Made by a program: the position numbers and the translations under genes. The notes under the pieces were generated by a model that was given only the letters and a program-made list of their open reading frames with translations, ran no database searches and was not told the DNA's origin. Source: Thermococcus sp. JdF3 (GTDB lineage: Archaea; Methanobacteriota_B; Thermococci; Thermococcales; Thermococcaceae). From it: 64,000 bases of DNA. This document shows, one piece after another, positions 53,273-61,527 of the stretch; position 1 is the stretch's first letter, and every line of letters starts with the position of its first letter. Location of the stretch: NCBI RefSeq assembly GCF_012027495.1, contig NZ_SNUK01000002.1, positions 372,001-436,000 of the forward strand. Reading direction: 5' to 3'.

Positions 53273-54313
53273 GTGCACCTGATGCAGCTCCCGCGAGAGG
53301 TTTTGCTCGGCGAGAATCTCAAGGGAGAGGTCGTGAACGTCGCGAAGAGGATCGGCCTGGGAAGAAAAGCGCTCGTGCTCTATGGAAAGCGCACGAAGAA
53401 GATAGCCGGAGGGGAAGTCGAGGAGAACCTCTCGGCGGAGTACGAGGTAGATGGCCTCACCGTTAAGGGTGCGACGATGGAGGAGGTGAACCGGACCCTC
53501 GATGAAATCAGGGGCGGTGAATTTGACTGGCTCATAGCGGTCGGCGGCGGAAGTATAATCGACGTCGCCAAGCTCGCCTCTTTCAAAGCGGGAGTTCCCT
53601 TCATCAGCTTTCCAACCACCGCCTCGCACGACGGCATAGCGAGCGCCAACGCTTCGATAAAGGACATCGGAGCAAAGACTTCGGTCAAAGCGGTGCCTCC
53701 CATAGCCGTCGTGGCGGACGTCGAGGTCATAAAAACCGCCCCCTACCGCTACCTCGCGGCGGGCGTGGGCGACATGATAAGCAACCTGACGGCGGTGAAG
53801 GACTGGCAGCTGGCCCACCGCATTAAGGGCGAGTACTACAGCGAGTACGCGGCCTCGCTGAGCCTGATGAGCGCCAAGATGGTGATAAAGAACGCGGACA
53901 TAATAAGGCTGGGCAACGAGGAGAGCGTGAGGAAGGTGGTGAAGGGCCTCATCTCGTGCGGCGTGGCCATGAGCATAGCGGGCTCTTCGAGACCTGCCAG
54001 CGGGGCGGAGCATCTCTTCAGCCACGCACTTGACGCAATAGCGCCAAAGCCAGCCCTCCACGGCGAGCAGGTGGGCGTTGGGACGATAATAATGGCCTAC
54101 CTCCACGGCATGAAGTGGGAACGTGTTAGGGAAACCTTAAAGAGGGTGGGGGCGCCAACTAACGCATACGAGCTTGGGATCGACCCGGAGTACATAATCG
54201 AGGCCCTCACGATTGCCCACACGATACGGCCCGAGAGGTACACGATCCTCGGAAAGGACGGCCTCACGCGGGAGGCAGCGGAGAGGGCCGCTAAAATCAC
54301 CGGAGTCATCTGA
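53273..54313 (+). CDS. egsA: Glycerol-1-phosphate dehydrogenase
   Basis: This 346-residue enzyme makes sn-glycerol-1-phosphate, the backbone of archaeal lipids, from dihydroxyacetone phosphate with NAD(P)H. Features are AVGGGSIIDVAKLASF, SFPTTASHDGIASANASI, the zinc ligands (Asp, His) in RYLAAGVGDMISN, GAEHLFSHALD and LHGEQVGVGTI. The GTG behind GGTGGTGAGAAAA starts the protein as M-H-L-M-Q-L-P. The very long open frame upstream is antisense to DUF63. Confidence 0.95.
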   Translation: MHLMQLPREVLLGENLKGEVVNVAKRIGLGRKALVLYGKRTKKIAGGEVEENLSAEYEVDGLTVKGATMEEVNRTLDEIRGGEFDWLIAVGGGSIIDVAKLASFKAGVPFISFPTTASHDGIASANASIKDIGAKTSVKAVPPIAVVADVEVIKTAPYRYLAAGVGDMISNLTAVKDWQLAHRIKGEYYSEYAASLSLMSAKMVIKNADIIRLGNEESVRKVVKGLISCGVAMSIAGSSRPASGAEHLFSHALDAIAPKPALHGEQVGVGTIIMAYLHGMKWERVRETLKRVGAPTNAYELGIDPEYIIEALTIAHTIRPERYTILGKDGLTREAAERAAKITGVI

Positions 54314-54346
54314 AGATCACCGCTTCACAAAACGGAGGTGTTTGGA

Positions 54347-54781
54347 ATGGCAATAATCACGTTAGTTGGGGAAAAGCTGGCAAGACCAGGGGTTGAATTC
54401 ATATATTACGGCCCGGCAGAACCGTGCAAGACGTGCAAGCTCGCAGGAGTCTGCGTCGGAAACCTCGAACCCGGCAGGAGATACAAAATCCTCCGCGTGA
54501 GGAGCATGCCCTCACACTCCTGCCCGCTTCACGAGGGCAAGGTTCGCGTCGTCGAAGTCGTCGAGCCCAGCATCGAAGTAGCGATAGAGCCGAGGCTGGC
54601 CATAGCGGGCTCCGTGATAAAGCTCCACTTCTCAGAATGCAGCGACCCGGAAAAACGCAGTCTCTTCCAGCCGGAAGGTCTCTTCGAGGGCGACCACGTA
54701 AAGATAATAGAAATCCTCGGCGACGTCGAGTGCAACGGCAAGACCTACAAGCACGTCAAGGTCATGCGCAAGAAGGATTAA
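54347..54781 (+). CDS. UPF0179 protein
   Basis: A 144-residue archaeal protein with a cysteine-rich N-terminus ([10 protein letters not shown] near 30) and more Cys/His (HSCPLH, SECSD), suggesting a metal or Fe-S site. Its function is unknown. The ATG follows GGAGGTGTTTGGA. It converges with pxpC, with the stop codons overlapping by four bases. Confidence 0.85.
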   Translation: MAIITLVGEKLARPGVEFIYYGPAEPCKTCKLAGVCVGNLEPGRRYKILRVRSMPSHSCPLHEGKVRVVEVVEPSIEVAIEPRLAIAGSVIKLHFSECSDPEKRSLFQPEGLFEGDHVKIIEILGDVECNGKTYKHVKVMRKKD

Positions 54782-55782
54782 CCCCTTCTTTCCACTTTTG
54801 TGAACGCAATCAGCTCTTCTCCCCCCGCCATGATCCTGTAGGCCCGCATCTCCCCATCAAGGAAATCCCTGATGGCCATCAGGGATTTCTCGCGCCTAAT
54901 CAGCAGCTCCCGGGCTTCATCGACGCTTATCGCCTCAAACCTCAGCCTCTCCCCCGGCCGGCTCTGGGCGACCAGGGGGAGGTCAGCCGCTGCAACGACG
55001 GCTATCTTCGCGTAGCCGCCGGTCGTCTGGGCATCGCGGAGCATCACTATCGGCCTTCCGCTGGCCGGAACCTGAACCGCACCGGTCGGTATGGCGTCGG
55101 TCACTATCCCCGCACCCTTTTCCGAGTGCTCTATGGCCTTTCCATCGAGGCGGTAGCCCATCCTGTCGCTCTCCGGTGTTACCGTGTAGACCTCACTCAG
55201 AAAGGTCTCTATTCCCTCTTCGGTGAAGTGGTCGAGGTTGGGGCCGAGAACGACGCGGACGGTCTTTTCCTCAGCCGAATAGTCCGGCCTCAGCTCCGGC
55301 GGGAGGGGTCTCCCATCCTTCCCGGTTAGTATCGCGTAGCCGAGATTTAACACATCCCCTGCCTTCAGCGGCCTTCCAAGGCCGGCCTTGGGATAGGCCG
55401 AGCAGCTCCCGAGGAGCGGCTCACACTTTATCCCGCCTGCAAAGGCGATGTAGCCGTAGAGGCCCGTCTTTAAAGTGCCGACCTCAAGGACGTCCCCTTT
55501 CTTCGCCCAGTGGCTCGTCCAGGGTTCGATCGGAACGCCGTTGAGCCTTAAGTCAACGTCACCGGCAACTGCAAAGACCCCCGATGCGTTGAACTTTATC
55601 GTCGGCCCGGCGAGGAGGAACTCGAGGAGCGGCGCATCCCCGGGGTTTCCGACGAGGTAGTTGGCTATTCTGGCGGAGAAGTCGTCCATGTAGCCCGAAA
55701 CCGGAACGCCTAGCTTTCTGTAGCCTCTCCTCCCGGCGTCCTGAACGGTGAGCAGCGATGGCACCTTTAGGAGCTCAATCAT
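54778..55782 (-). CDS. pxpC: 5-oxoprolinase subunit C (biotin-dependent carboxyltransferase domain)
   Basis: The 334-residue PxpC/KipA-type protein contains [50 protein letters not shown] and the C-terminal [20 protein letters not shown]. With PxpA and PxpB it opens 5-oxoproline to glutamate using ATP. The ATG overlaps the pxpB end by eight bases with a G-rich site. Genes lie in the order A, B, C. Confidence 0.92.
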   Translation of the reverse strand: MIELLKVPSLLTVQDAGRRGYRKLGVPVSGYMDDFSARIANYLVGNPGDAPLLEFLLAGPTIKFNASGVFAVAGDVDLRLNGVPIEPWTSHWAKKGDVLEVGTLKTGLYGYIAFAGGIKCEPLLGSCSAYPKAGLGRPLKAGDVLNLGYAILTGKDGRPLPPELRPDYSAEEKTVRVVLGPNLDHFTEEGIETFLSEVYTVTPESDRMGYRLDGKAIEHSEKGAGIVTDAIPTGAVQVPASGRPIVMLRDAQTTGGYAKIAVVAAADLPLVAQSRPGERLRFEAISVDEARELLIRREKSLMAIRDFLDGEMRAYRIMAGGEELIAFTKVERRG

Positions 55783-56470
55783 CCCCCTCCCCCCATTCGG
55801 CCTCGTAGAGCTCTCTGAACTCCGACTCATCGATGGGAACGAACCTCACAATGTCGCCCGGTCGTAGAAGGGTTGGGGGTTCCCTCCCCGAGTTGAAGAG
55901 CCTGAGCGGAGTTCTTCCGATGAGCCTCCACCCGCCGGGGCTCTCGAGGGGATAGATGCCGGTCTGCCTTCCGGCTATCCCTACCGAGCCGGCGGGGACC
56001 TTTAAGCGCGGTTTTTCGAGCCTTGGAGCCGCTATCCTCCCGTCCATGCCGCCGAGATATGCGAAGCCCGGCAGGAAGCCGAGGAAGTAGACGCGGTAGG
56101 TCGGTCTGGAATGTATCTCGATCACGTCATCGACGCTCAGGCCGTTGTGCTTTGCCACGAACTCGATGTCGGGTCCGTATTCACCCCCATAAACGACCGG
56201 GATTTCAAGGAGCCTGCCCTCAAACCTCTCGCTGGTAACCTGGAGCAGGGGCTTGACGGCAGCGACGACCTCGGAATAGCCAGCCCTGAGAGGGTCATAG
56301 AAAACGTAGACCGTCGAATAAGCCGGCACCACTTCAACGAGCCATTCAAATCCGGTTTTCTCTATCGCTCTCGCCACCGCGTGAGCTCTCCTGTTTACCG
56401 CATCGTCTATGGCCCCGCCAAAGGAGATGACCAGTGCCGAGTCGCCGGCGGGTTTTATTGTCGGTTCCAT
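55775..56470 (-). CDS. pxpB: 5-oxoprolinase subunit B
   Basis: The 231-residue PxpB/KipI-type protein has KPAGDSALVISFGGAID at the start, IPVVYGGEYGPDI, and LGFLPGFAYLGGMDGRIAAP with the family GF-PGF-YL pattern, then AGSVGIAGRQTGIYPLESPG. It begins four bases after pxpA ends and works in the PxpABC complex. Confidence 0.92.
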   Translation of the reverse strand: MEPTIKPAGDSALVISFGGAIDDAVNRRAHAVARAIEKTGFEWLVEVVPAYSTVYVFYDPLRAGYSEVVAAVKPLLQVTSERFEGRLLEIPVVYGGEYGPDIEFVAKHNGLSVDDVIEIHSRPTYRVYFLGFLPGFAYLGGMDGRIAAPRLEKPRLKVPAGSVGIAGRQTGIYPLESPGGWRLIGRTPLRLFNSGREPPTLLRPGDIVRFVPIDESEFRELYEAEWGEGDD

Positions 56471-56474
56471 GGTC

Positions 56475-57242
56475 TCACCGCACGATTTCCCTCATCGGCA
56501 CTACCTTAACGCCCTCCTCCTCGAGAACCTTCCTGATGTGGCTCGCTATCTCCACCGCCTCCGGGTTGTCGCCGTGGACGCAGATGGTGTCAGCTTTCAG
56601 CTCGACCCACTCCCCGTTTATCGCCCTAACGCCACCGTCCTTGACCATTGAGATAACGCGCTCGGCTATCGCTTCCCTGTCGTGGATTACAGCCCCTGGC
56701 TGGGAGCGCGGGACGAGGGTTCCGTCCGGGTTGTAGGCCCTATCTGCGAAGACCTCGTGGGCAACCTTAACCCCCATTTCCTCCGCCATCTCCGCCGGCC
56801 TTGAGCCGGAGAGGGTGACGAATATCAGGTTCCTATCGAAGTCCGCTATCCCCTCGATGACGGCCCTCGCGAGCTCTTCCTCCTTGACGAGGGCGTTGTA
56901 GAGCGCGCCGTGGGGCTTGACGTGCGGGAGCTCGATCCCTTCAGCCCTTGTGAACGCGTAGAGCGCCCCAATCTGGTAGAGGACGTAGTTCCTCGCTTCC
57001 TCAGGGGTGAGCCTCATGTAGCGTCTTCCAAAACCAAGCAGGTCCGGATAACCCGGGTGGGCACCAACGGCAACGCCTTTCTCCCTCGCGAGCCTTACCG
57101 TCTTCCTCATGACCAAAGGATCACCTGCGTGCCAGCCCGTCGCTACGTTCGCGCTCGTGATGTAGCTCATTACCTCATCGTCGAGGCCGAGCCTGTACCT
57201 CCCGAAGCTCTCGCCGAGGTCGGAGTTTAAATCGACCTTCAT
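56475..57242 (-). CDS. pxpA: 5-oxoprolinase subunit A (LamB/YcsF family)
   Basis: A 255-residue protein with the LamB/YcsF markers [57 protein letters not shown] and [13 protein letters not shown]. It is the first gene of the oxoprolinase operon. The ATG follows GGTGGTGGGA; an ATG six codons earlier is before the site. Confidence 0.93.
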   Translation of the reverse strand: MKVDLNSDLGESFGRYRLGLDDEVMSYITSANVATGWHAGDPLVMRKTVRLAREKGVAVGAHPGYPDLLGFGRRYMRLTPEEARNYVLYQIGALYAFTRAEGIELPHVKPHGALYNALVKEEELARAVIEGIADFDRNLIFVTLSGSRPAEMAEEMGVKVAHEVFADRAYNPDGTLVPRSQPGAVIHDREAIAERVISMVKDGGVRAINGEWVELKADTICVHGDNPEAVEIASHIRKVLEEEGVKVVPMREIVR

Positions 57243-57301
57243 TCCCACCACCGGCTTCATTTCGACGGAAATCTAAAAAAGGGTTTCCCCGAGTTTAGGC
57301 C

Positions 57302-57808
57302 ATGAAGGTTCAGGTCATCGATGCGGCGGTCTTCATCCAGGGGTTCGACGTTGAGGGTGTCACATCTCCTGGGGTTGTTAGGGAGGTTAAGGACCCCGAG
57401 TCCAGGCTCTTCCTTGAGGGCCTGATAAGCGCCGGGAAGGTCAGGGTTCTCCAGCCGTCGAGGGAGAGCATTGAGGCCGTTAGGGAAGCAGCCAGAAAGA
57501 CGGGCGAGCTCGGCGAGCTGAGCGAGGCTGACGTTGAGGTTCTGGCTTTGGCCTACGAGCTTAAAGGTATTCTCTTCACCGACGACTACAACCTCCAGAA
57601 CGTTGCGAAAACCCTGGGGATAGAGTTCAAAACACTCAAGCGCGGGATAAAGCGCGTGATCCGCTGGAACTACGTCTGCATCGGCTGCGGGAAGCGTTTC
57701 TCAGAGATGCCGCCGGAAGGCGTCTGTCCGGACTGCGGCAGCCCGGTGAGGCTGATACCGAGGAAGAAGCGCCGGAGAAAACGCCCCGGACGGGCTCGGC
57801 GCTCATAG
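57302..57808 (+). CDS. nob1: Ribosome assembly endonuclease Nob1
   Basis: The 168-residue protein joins a PIN domain ([15 protein letters not shown], acidic residues in [15 protein letters not shown] and [12 protein letters not shown]) to a zinc ribbon (CIGCGKRF and CPDCGS) and a basic tail ([13 protein letters not shown]). It matures the 3' end of 16S rRNA. It is transcribed alone, and the following 115 bases hold candidate sRNAs on the other strand. Confidence 0.93.
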   Translation: MKVQVIDAAVFIQGFDVEGVTSPGVVREVKDPESRLFLEGLISAGKVRVLQPSRESIEAVREAARKTGELGELSEADVEVLALAYELKGILFTDDYNLQNVAKTLGIEFKTLKRGIKRVIRWNYVCIGCGKRFSEMPPEGVCPDCGSPVRLIPRKKRRRKRPGRARRS

Positions 57809-57823
57809 GGTACGTCATCGCCT

Positions 57824-57919
57824 CGGCTCAGCCCGTCTTGGAATCGTCATGGCCCGCCCGGGACGGCGTCAGATAGCGTTGCTCTTCACCGATCCGCGCA
57901 ATTCGCTGTCATCATCCGC
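57824..57919 (-). ncRNA. Candidate C/D-box sRNA locus (one or two guides)
   Basis: On the minus strand, box C ATGATGA (57915-57909) is followed by a 12-base guide, a D'-like CGGA, three bases, a C'-like GTGAAGA, a 10-base guide and box D CTGA (57872-57869). A second set follows: ATGACGA (57850-57844), the 12-base guide TTCCAAGACGGG, and CTGA (57831-57828). The second guide is complementary to CCCGUCUUG, part of the conserved large-subunit rRNA stretch CCCGUCUUGAAACACGG, over nine bases next to box D. The locus fits entirely between nob1 and the next gene. Boundaries are approximate. Confidence 0.5.
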
Positions 57920-57922
57920 GGT

Positions 57923-58321
57923 TCAACCTTGCAGGTAGTAGGATATAAGCTTTCTCAGCTCGATGTTGCGCTCGGGCTTCCTCCCCAGGAACCTCTTAAG
58001 CCCGCTGTTCTCGGCCATCAGGCCAGACAGCTCAATGGCCAAGATTTTATTGTCCTCGCTCAGGCCGTAGGCCTTGAAGCGGAGCGGGGCGTATTCCTTC
58101 TCAAGCTCCCACGTCCTTTCCTCGAGCTCCTTCACCCTCTCCTCGAGCTCCTCAAGGTTCCCCTTCGGCTCACGGAACTCGCCGGTTAAAGCTATCTCAA
58201 CGACCCTCTCGGGAGAAACGCCGTAGCGCCCGGCAAGCTCCTCGATACTCTTCCACAGGCTCTCATCGAGCTCAACCTCGATTTTCCCGAAGCCCTTCTC
58301 GGGCCTGATGATGAGCCTCAT
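57923..58321 (-). CDS. Coiled-coil protein, third gene of the MNT/HEPN module
   Basis: A 132-residue protein. The N-terminus (MRLIIRPEKGFGKIEVELDE, then WKSIEELAGRYGVSPERVVE) looks like a strand plus two helices, similar to a ribbon-helix-helix arrangement. It is followed by a coiled coil (NLEELEERVKELEERTWELE) and a helical end. It overlaps the HEPN gene by four bases (ATGA). The same arrangement occurs after the PIN toxin at 59667. It may be an antitoxin-like or structural partner. I know no described function. Confidence 0.65.
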   Translation of the reverse strand: MRLIIRPEKGFGKIEVELDESLWKSIEELAGRYGVSPERVVEIALTGEFREPKGNLEELEERVKELEERTWELEKEYAPLRFKAYGLSEDNKILAIELSGLMAENSGLKRFLGRKPERNIELRKLISYYLQG

Positions 58322-58755
58322 ACTTTTTCCTCCAGGAGTTTTTTCATGAGGGATAAGAACTCCTCCGCTATTTTTATCGCCTCCTCGACCTCCTCAGCGT
58401 CGGGTTCATAGACTATGTCGTACTGGTCCTCGTGCCTCAGCTCCCTCATTCTGTCCAGGAGTTCGACCCACGTCCCCTCCAGCTTCCCGCGTTTAACGTA
58501 GAATTCCTCAAGGTAACGGGCGATGCAGTAGTGGCTCTTCTCCCTCCAGCCGTCGCGGAAAAGAACCGCCCTGGCGGCGTGGAACATGGCCATATAAGAT
58601 GCCATGAGGGACGTCCGGTACGAGCCGTAGGTGAGGTTTCTCCTCGCCTCTTCGAGCCAGTCCCCGGCGCGTTTAATGCTCAACCAGCCTTTCTCTAGGG
58701 ACGGGGGAACCCTTCTCAACAGGTTCCTTTCGAGGCATCTCTCGAATCCGCTCAA
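58318..58755 (-). CDS. HEPN-domain protein, likely toxin of a MNT/HEPN pair
   Basis: The protein has up to 145 residues. The HEPN helices are visible: IKRAGDWLEEARRNLTYGSY, SLMASYMAMFHAARAVLF and the C-terminal RMRELRHEDQYD, where R-x5-H-E-D resembles the HEPN RNase motif. HEPN toxins cut RNA and are silenced by MNT partners. The start is uncertain: TTG at 58755 has GGGGGGAGAACC before it, and TTG at 58683 would overlap the MNT stop and match usual HEPN lengths. It overlaps the MNT gene. Confidence 0.75.
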   Translation of the reverse strand: MSGFERCLERNLLRRVPPSLEKGWLSIKRAGDWLEEARRNLTYGSYRTSLMASYMAMFHAARAVLFRDGWREKSHYCIARYLEEFYVKRGKLEGTWVELLDRMRELRHEDQYDIVYEPDAEEVEEAIKIAEEFLSLMKKLLEEKV

Positions 58756-59281
58756 GGTTCTCCCCCCATATTATCATCGAGCCGTAGGCGAGTGAGTAGT
58801 AGAAAACCGGGTCGTTGGTTCTGAGCTTTCTAACCCTCTCAGGCGTGAGAACGAGGAGATTGACCTCCCTGCCGGTGGACTTTTCTATCTCCCTCTTCAG
58901 GGAGGCGGATCTGGCTATGCTCGGCCTCTCGACGAAGACCCAGACGTCGAGGTCACTTTCTGGCGTATTTTCCCCGGTTGCAAAGCTTCCGTACACCCCG
59001 AGGGCAATGACCCACCCGCTCTTCAGGGGCTCCAGCTTTTTGAAGAGCCACATAAAGTTGATGAACCTCTTGAGCTCCCGGGTTCTCGGAACGCTGAGTA
59101 CAGTGAATCCCCTGCCGGATTTCTTGGCCATGCCGTACTTCACAAGAAGGTGCAGGGTTTTGGAGACGAGGCCCTTACTTAGACCAGTTGCCCTCGCGGT
59201 TTCTTCGACCCCCACCCGATGGCGCTCAAGCGCGTAGGCGAGGATCCTGATCCTCTCTTCGGTTGATACCAGTTCATGCAT
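58673..59281 (-). CDS. HTH-MNT nucleotidyltransferase, likely antitoxin and autoregulator
   Basis: The protein has 202 residues. An N-terminal winged helix-turn-helix (RHRVGVEETARATGLSKGLV near 20-60) is fused to a minimal nucleotidyltransferase with GSFATGENTPESDLDVWVFV near 100, the G-S-x10-D-x-D signature. MNT antitoxins modify HEPN toxins with AMP. The HTH suggests that the protein also binds DNA, probably the three palindromes directly upstream. The ATG has only a weak site. Confidence 0.8.
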   Translation of the reverse strand: MHELVSTEERIRILAYALERHRVGVEETARATGLSKGLVSKTLHLLVKYGMAKKSGRGFTVLSVPRTRELKRFINFMWLFKKLEPLKSGWVIALGVYGSFATGENTPESDLDVWVFVERPSIARSASLKREIEKSTGREVNLLVLTPERVRKLRTNDPVFYYSLAYGSMIIWGENLERIREMPRKEPVEKGSPVPRERLVEH

Positions 59282-59294
59282 GTTACCGGCTCTC

Positions 59295-59355
59295 GTTCAT
59301 GATTTATGAACTTTTCGTTCACGTTCCATGAACGGCTTGTTCACGATCCGTGAAC
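59295..59355. promoter_or_regulatory. Three 17-bp palindromes at exact 22-bp spacing
   Basis: GTTCATGATTTATGAAC (59295-59311), GTTCACGTTCCATGAAC (59317-59333) and GTTCACGATCCGTGAAC (59339-59355) fit GTTCA-N7-TGAAC and are separated by five bases, so the period is 22, about two helical turns. They lie 14-74 bases upstream of the HTH-MNT start. The copy nearest the gene contains the only TATA-like sequence (TTCATAAATC on the minus strand). The far copy contains the stop codon of the upstream gene. They look like autorepression operators. Confidence 0.8.
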
Positions 59356-59670
59356 TCTCTCAAGCTCCCGCTTTCTCTCCTCAACGGCCTTCCTCAGCTC
59401 CTCGTTCTCCTTTCTCAGCCTGTCGCGCTCGGCGGTCATGAGCTCCCTGTCCCTCAAAGCCTTCTCGTAGAACTCCCTGAGCTCTTCAATCTCCCCCTCC
59501 ATCTCTCGGAGCTTCTCCTCAAGCTTTCCCATCTTTCCGCGCAGAAACTCCTCGCGCTCCGCTTTGAGCGTTTCTTCAACCCTTGAAAGGTTCCCCTCGA
59601 TGATGGCTTTAACGTCCCTCCCCTTCAGGGCCTTGAATCTCTCCCTGGGCAGGGTTATCTCCAGCCTCAT
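59341..59670 (-). CDS. Coiled-coil protein, third gene of the VapBC module
   Basis: A 109-residue protein. It begins with a short strand and helices (MRLEITLPRERFKALKGRDV) and continues as a long coiled coil (about 40-105, EEKLREMEGEIEELREFYEK, RDRLRKENEELRKAVEERKR). It overlaps the PIN gene by four bases (ATGA). The stop lies inside the third operator palindrome. Layout and N-terminus resemble the coiled-coil protein after the HEPN gene. Function is unknown. Confidence 0.65.
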   Translation of the reverse strand: MRLEITLPRERFKALKGRDVKAIIEGNLSRVEETLKAEREEFLRGKMGKLEEKLREMEGEIEELREFYEKALRDRELMTAERDRLRKENEELRKAVEERKRELERVHGS

Positions 59671-60122
59671 GGTTCCTCACGCGACCGAAGCCATTCAAGG
59701 AATTCCTCGGGACTCATCATCGTGATCTCTCCCCCTGCTTTCCTCCGAAAGTCCTTGTCCCGGGTTATGAGGACGTCACACTTCGATGCGAGTGCAGACG
59801 CGAGTGCTACCGAGTCATAGGGGTCAGTTCCAAGTGTCAGCTGGAAGGAGAAGGCATCGATCAAAACAAGCTCGTTAGGGACGTAGACCTCTATGCCAAC
59901 GTCCTCGATCTCCTTGACCCTCTCCGGGCTGACGTTGTTTCTCTTGAAGACGTGGGCACCCTCCATCAGCGTGAATATCGAAACTACACCCTCAACCCTC
60001 TCGGATTCAACGAGCTCCAGGATTTTCAGTGGGGCTTCCCACAACCTGCCCCCTGTTTTTGGGTCTTCCTCCTTGAACCAGACGTTCAGGAGGACGTTCG
60101 TGTCGATGTACACCCTAATCAT
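59667..60122 (-). CDS. vapC: PIN-domain toxin, VapC type
   Basis: The 151-residue protein has the PIN acidic residues: Asp7 in VYIDTNVLLN, Glu in LMEGAHVF, Asp in LGTDPYDSVALASAL and Asp in LITRDKDF. VapC toxins cleave RNA and are held by VapB. The ATG overlaps the end of the vapB gene (TATGATTAG). The PIN and coiled-coil genes are also coupled by ATGA. Confidence 0.85.
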   Translation of the reverse strand: MIRVYIDTNVLLNVWFKEEDPKTGGRLWEAPLKILELVESERVEGVVSIFTLMEGAHVFKRNNVSPERVKEIEDVGIEVYVPNELVLIDAFSFQLTLGTDPYDSVALASALASKCDVLITRDKDFRRKAGGEITMMSPEEFLEWLRSREEP

Positions 60123-60282
60123 ACCATTCCTCCCTGAGTTTCCTTATCAGCTCGACGCTCGTCATGCCCTCCGGTAGTTTTCCCTCGAGTATCCCGAGCA
60201 TCTTTCCGGCGGAGCCTTTCTTGGGGGCCCTCTTCCTTCGGGTTTCCATTATGAGGGTGAGGGTTTTCATGTCCACCAGCAT
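60115..60282 (-). CDS. vapB: Small antitoxin, VapB type
   Basis: A 55-residue frame ends in the first bases of vapC. It has a basic centre (METRRKRAPKKGSAGKMLG) and a helical end (LEGKLPEGMTSVELIRKLRE), as in thermococcal VapB proteins whose C-terminus wraps the PIN toxin. The ATG at 60282 has GGTGGTGGG before it; an ATG four codons later is also preceded by GGTGG. Overlap with vapC supports it as a real gene. Confidence 0.75.
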   Translation of the reverse strand: MLVDMKTLTLIMETRRKRAPKKGSAGKMLGILEGKLPEGMTSVELIRKLREEWYD

Positions 60283-60294
60283 CCCACCACCGGC

Positions 60295-61155
60295 CTAACT
60301 TCGGCGGTTTTGTATTTTAAACTTCCTCTCCAGCTCGGTTTTCCTGTCGTAGCAGAGGACGTAGAACGCCAGAAGCCCCTTCCACTTCCCGTAGGGTTCA
60401 ATGACCTCGCGGACGTCCTTTTCCTTAACCTCTTTGACACTCTTCCCAAAAATCTTTGCTATTCCCCTCCTCAGCCCTAAATCACCCGCAGGATAGACGT
60501 TCTTCCTGAGGCCGTAGGCGAGGAACAGCTCGGCGCTCCACTTCCCTATTCCGCGGAACCTCGTGAGATACCTTATCGCGTCATCAACGCCCCAGTACCA
60601 GAGCTCAAGGTCGAGCTTTCCGCTCAGGTACAGCTCCGTGAGGCCCTTTATGTAACCGGCGCGGTAGCCGAGCTTCGCTTTTTTGAGCTCCTCTTCGCTC
60701 AGAGACACTATTCTCTCAGGACGCGGAAAGGCGTAGATGCCCCCAACGGGCTCTCCTGCCAGTTCGACGAGGTTTCTAATCGTCCTCTGGGCGAACTCGA
60801 AGCTGACCTGCTGCTGGGCTATCGTCTCAACCAGGGCCTGGTACGGGCTCGGCGCTGCTGGAACCGTCAGGCCGTAGAACTCGTCAATGAGAAAAGCAAA
60901 GGGGGAATCGCTCATTTCGGCGTAGAATGAATCTAGGTCCGTATCGAGGCCGAGAACAAAGGCCAGCCTATCCCTCGCTTCTTTTCGCTCCCTCCTCCCC
61001 CAATCCCCGGGAAAGTGGAAGTCCCCGTCGTAGGCAACGATTCCGACCCTTCCGGTGCTCAGCCTGATGGCCTGGTAGAACGTCCCGTCCTTAAATACCC
61101 ACGTGCCGTTGCGTATCATCTCGCGGGCCGTTTTTTCGAGATCGATCTCAGCCAT
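60295..61155 (-). CDS. HhH-GPD DNA glycosylase, AlkA-like
   Basis: The 286-residue protein has an N-terminal strand domain (TFYQAIRLSTGRVGIVAYDG) and the glycosylase helical core: SPYQALVETIAQQQVSFEFA, the hairpin FRGIGKWSAELFLAYGL and the catalytic Asp in VYPAGDLGLRRG near 230. It should remove alkylated (or oxidised) bases. No Fe-S cysteines are present. It overlaps the upstream small gene by 40 bases. Confidence 0.85.
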   Translation of the reverse strand: MAEIDLEKTAREMIRNGTWVFKDGTFYQAIRLSTGRVGIVAYDGDFHFPGDWGRRERKEARDRLAFVLGLDTDLDSFYAEMSDSPFAFLIDEFYGLTVPAAPSPYQALVETIAQQQVSFEFAQRTIRNLVELAGEPVGGIYAFPRPERIVSLSEEELKKAKLGYRAGYIKGLTELYLSGKLDLELWYWGVDDAIRYLTRFRGIGKWSAELFLAYGLRKNVYPAGDLGLRRGIAKIFGKSVKEVKEKDVREVIEPYGKWKGLLAFYVLCYDRKTELERKFKIQNRRS

Positions 61156-61436
61156 CGGTCGAGCCTAACGGGGTTCTCCCTTATATCCTTTAGGGTCGAG
61201 ACGTAGAGCCTCTTTCCATCGACGGAGCGCTTGATTTGAAGCTCGCCCCTTTCCTCTAGGAAGCGCATGGCCTCTTTAACCTCTTCCGCACGAACCTCGA
61301 AGTTCTCCCTCAGGAAGTCCCAGTAGGGTTCGTGCAGGCTGTATCCGGCGGCCGCACGGACGAGCTCCCAGGCCCTCGCGACCTTTTCATCACCCCTGGC
61401 GACGCGGTAGAGCTTGGCCAGAGTTTTCAGCCCCAT
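61116..61436 (-). CDS. Small helical protein, possibly winged-helix
   Basis: A 106-residue protein of helices (LKTLAKLYRVARGDEKVARA, VRAEEVKEAMRFLEERGELQ) ending in a strand pair (IKRSVDGKRLYVSTL), a shape like a winged helix. The TATA TTTATATG (about 61456-61464) sits 25 bases before the ATG at 61436, which argues for a leaderless start there and against the GTG six codons earlier. It overlaps the glycosylase gene and is co-transcribed with it. Function is unknown. Confidence 0.6.
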   Translation of the reverse strand: MGLKTLAKLYRVARGDEKVARAWELVRAAAGYSLHEPYWDFLRENFEVRAEEVKEAMRFLEERGELQIKRSVDGKRLYVSTLKDIRENPVRLDRWLRSISKKRPAR

Positions 61437-61527
61437 GTTGCTGAATTCCCGCACAACATATAAATCACTTTTGGAAGGCAGGCAAAAGGTTTAAACCCTT
61501 TAGTAGTACTGATATCAGGGGGTAAGT

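Noticed and set aside
59295-59355. Possible CRISPR array or attachment site
   Set aside because: Spacers are five bases long, and the palindromes overlap a promoter and a stop codon.
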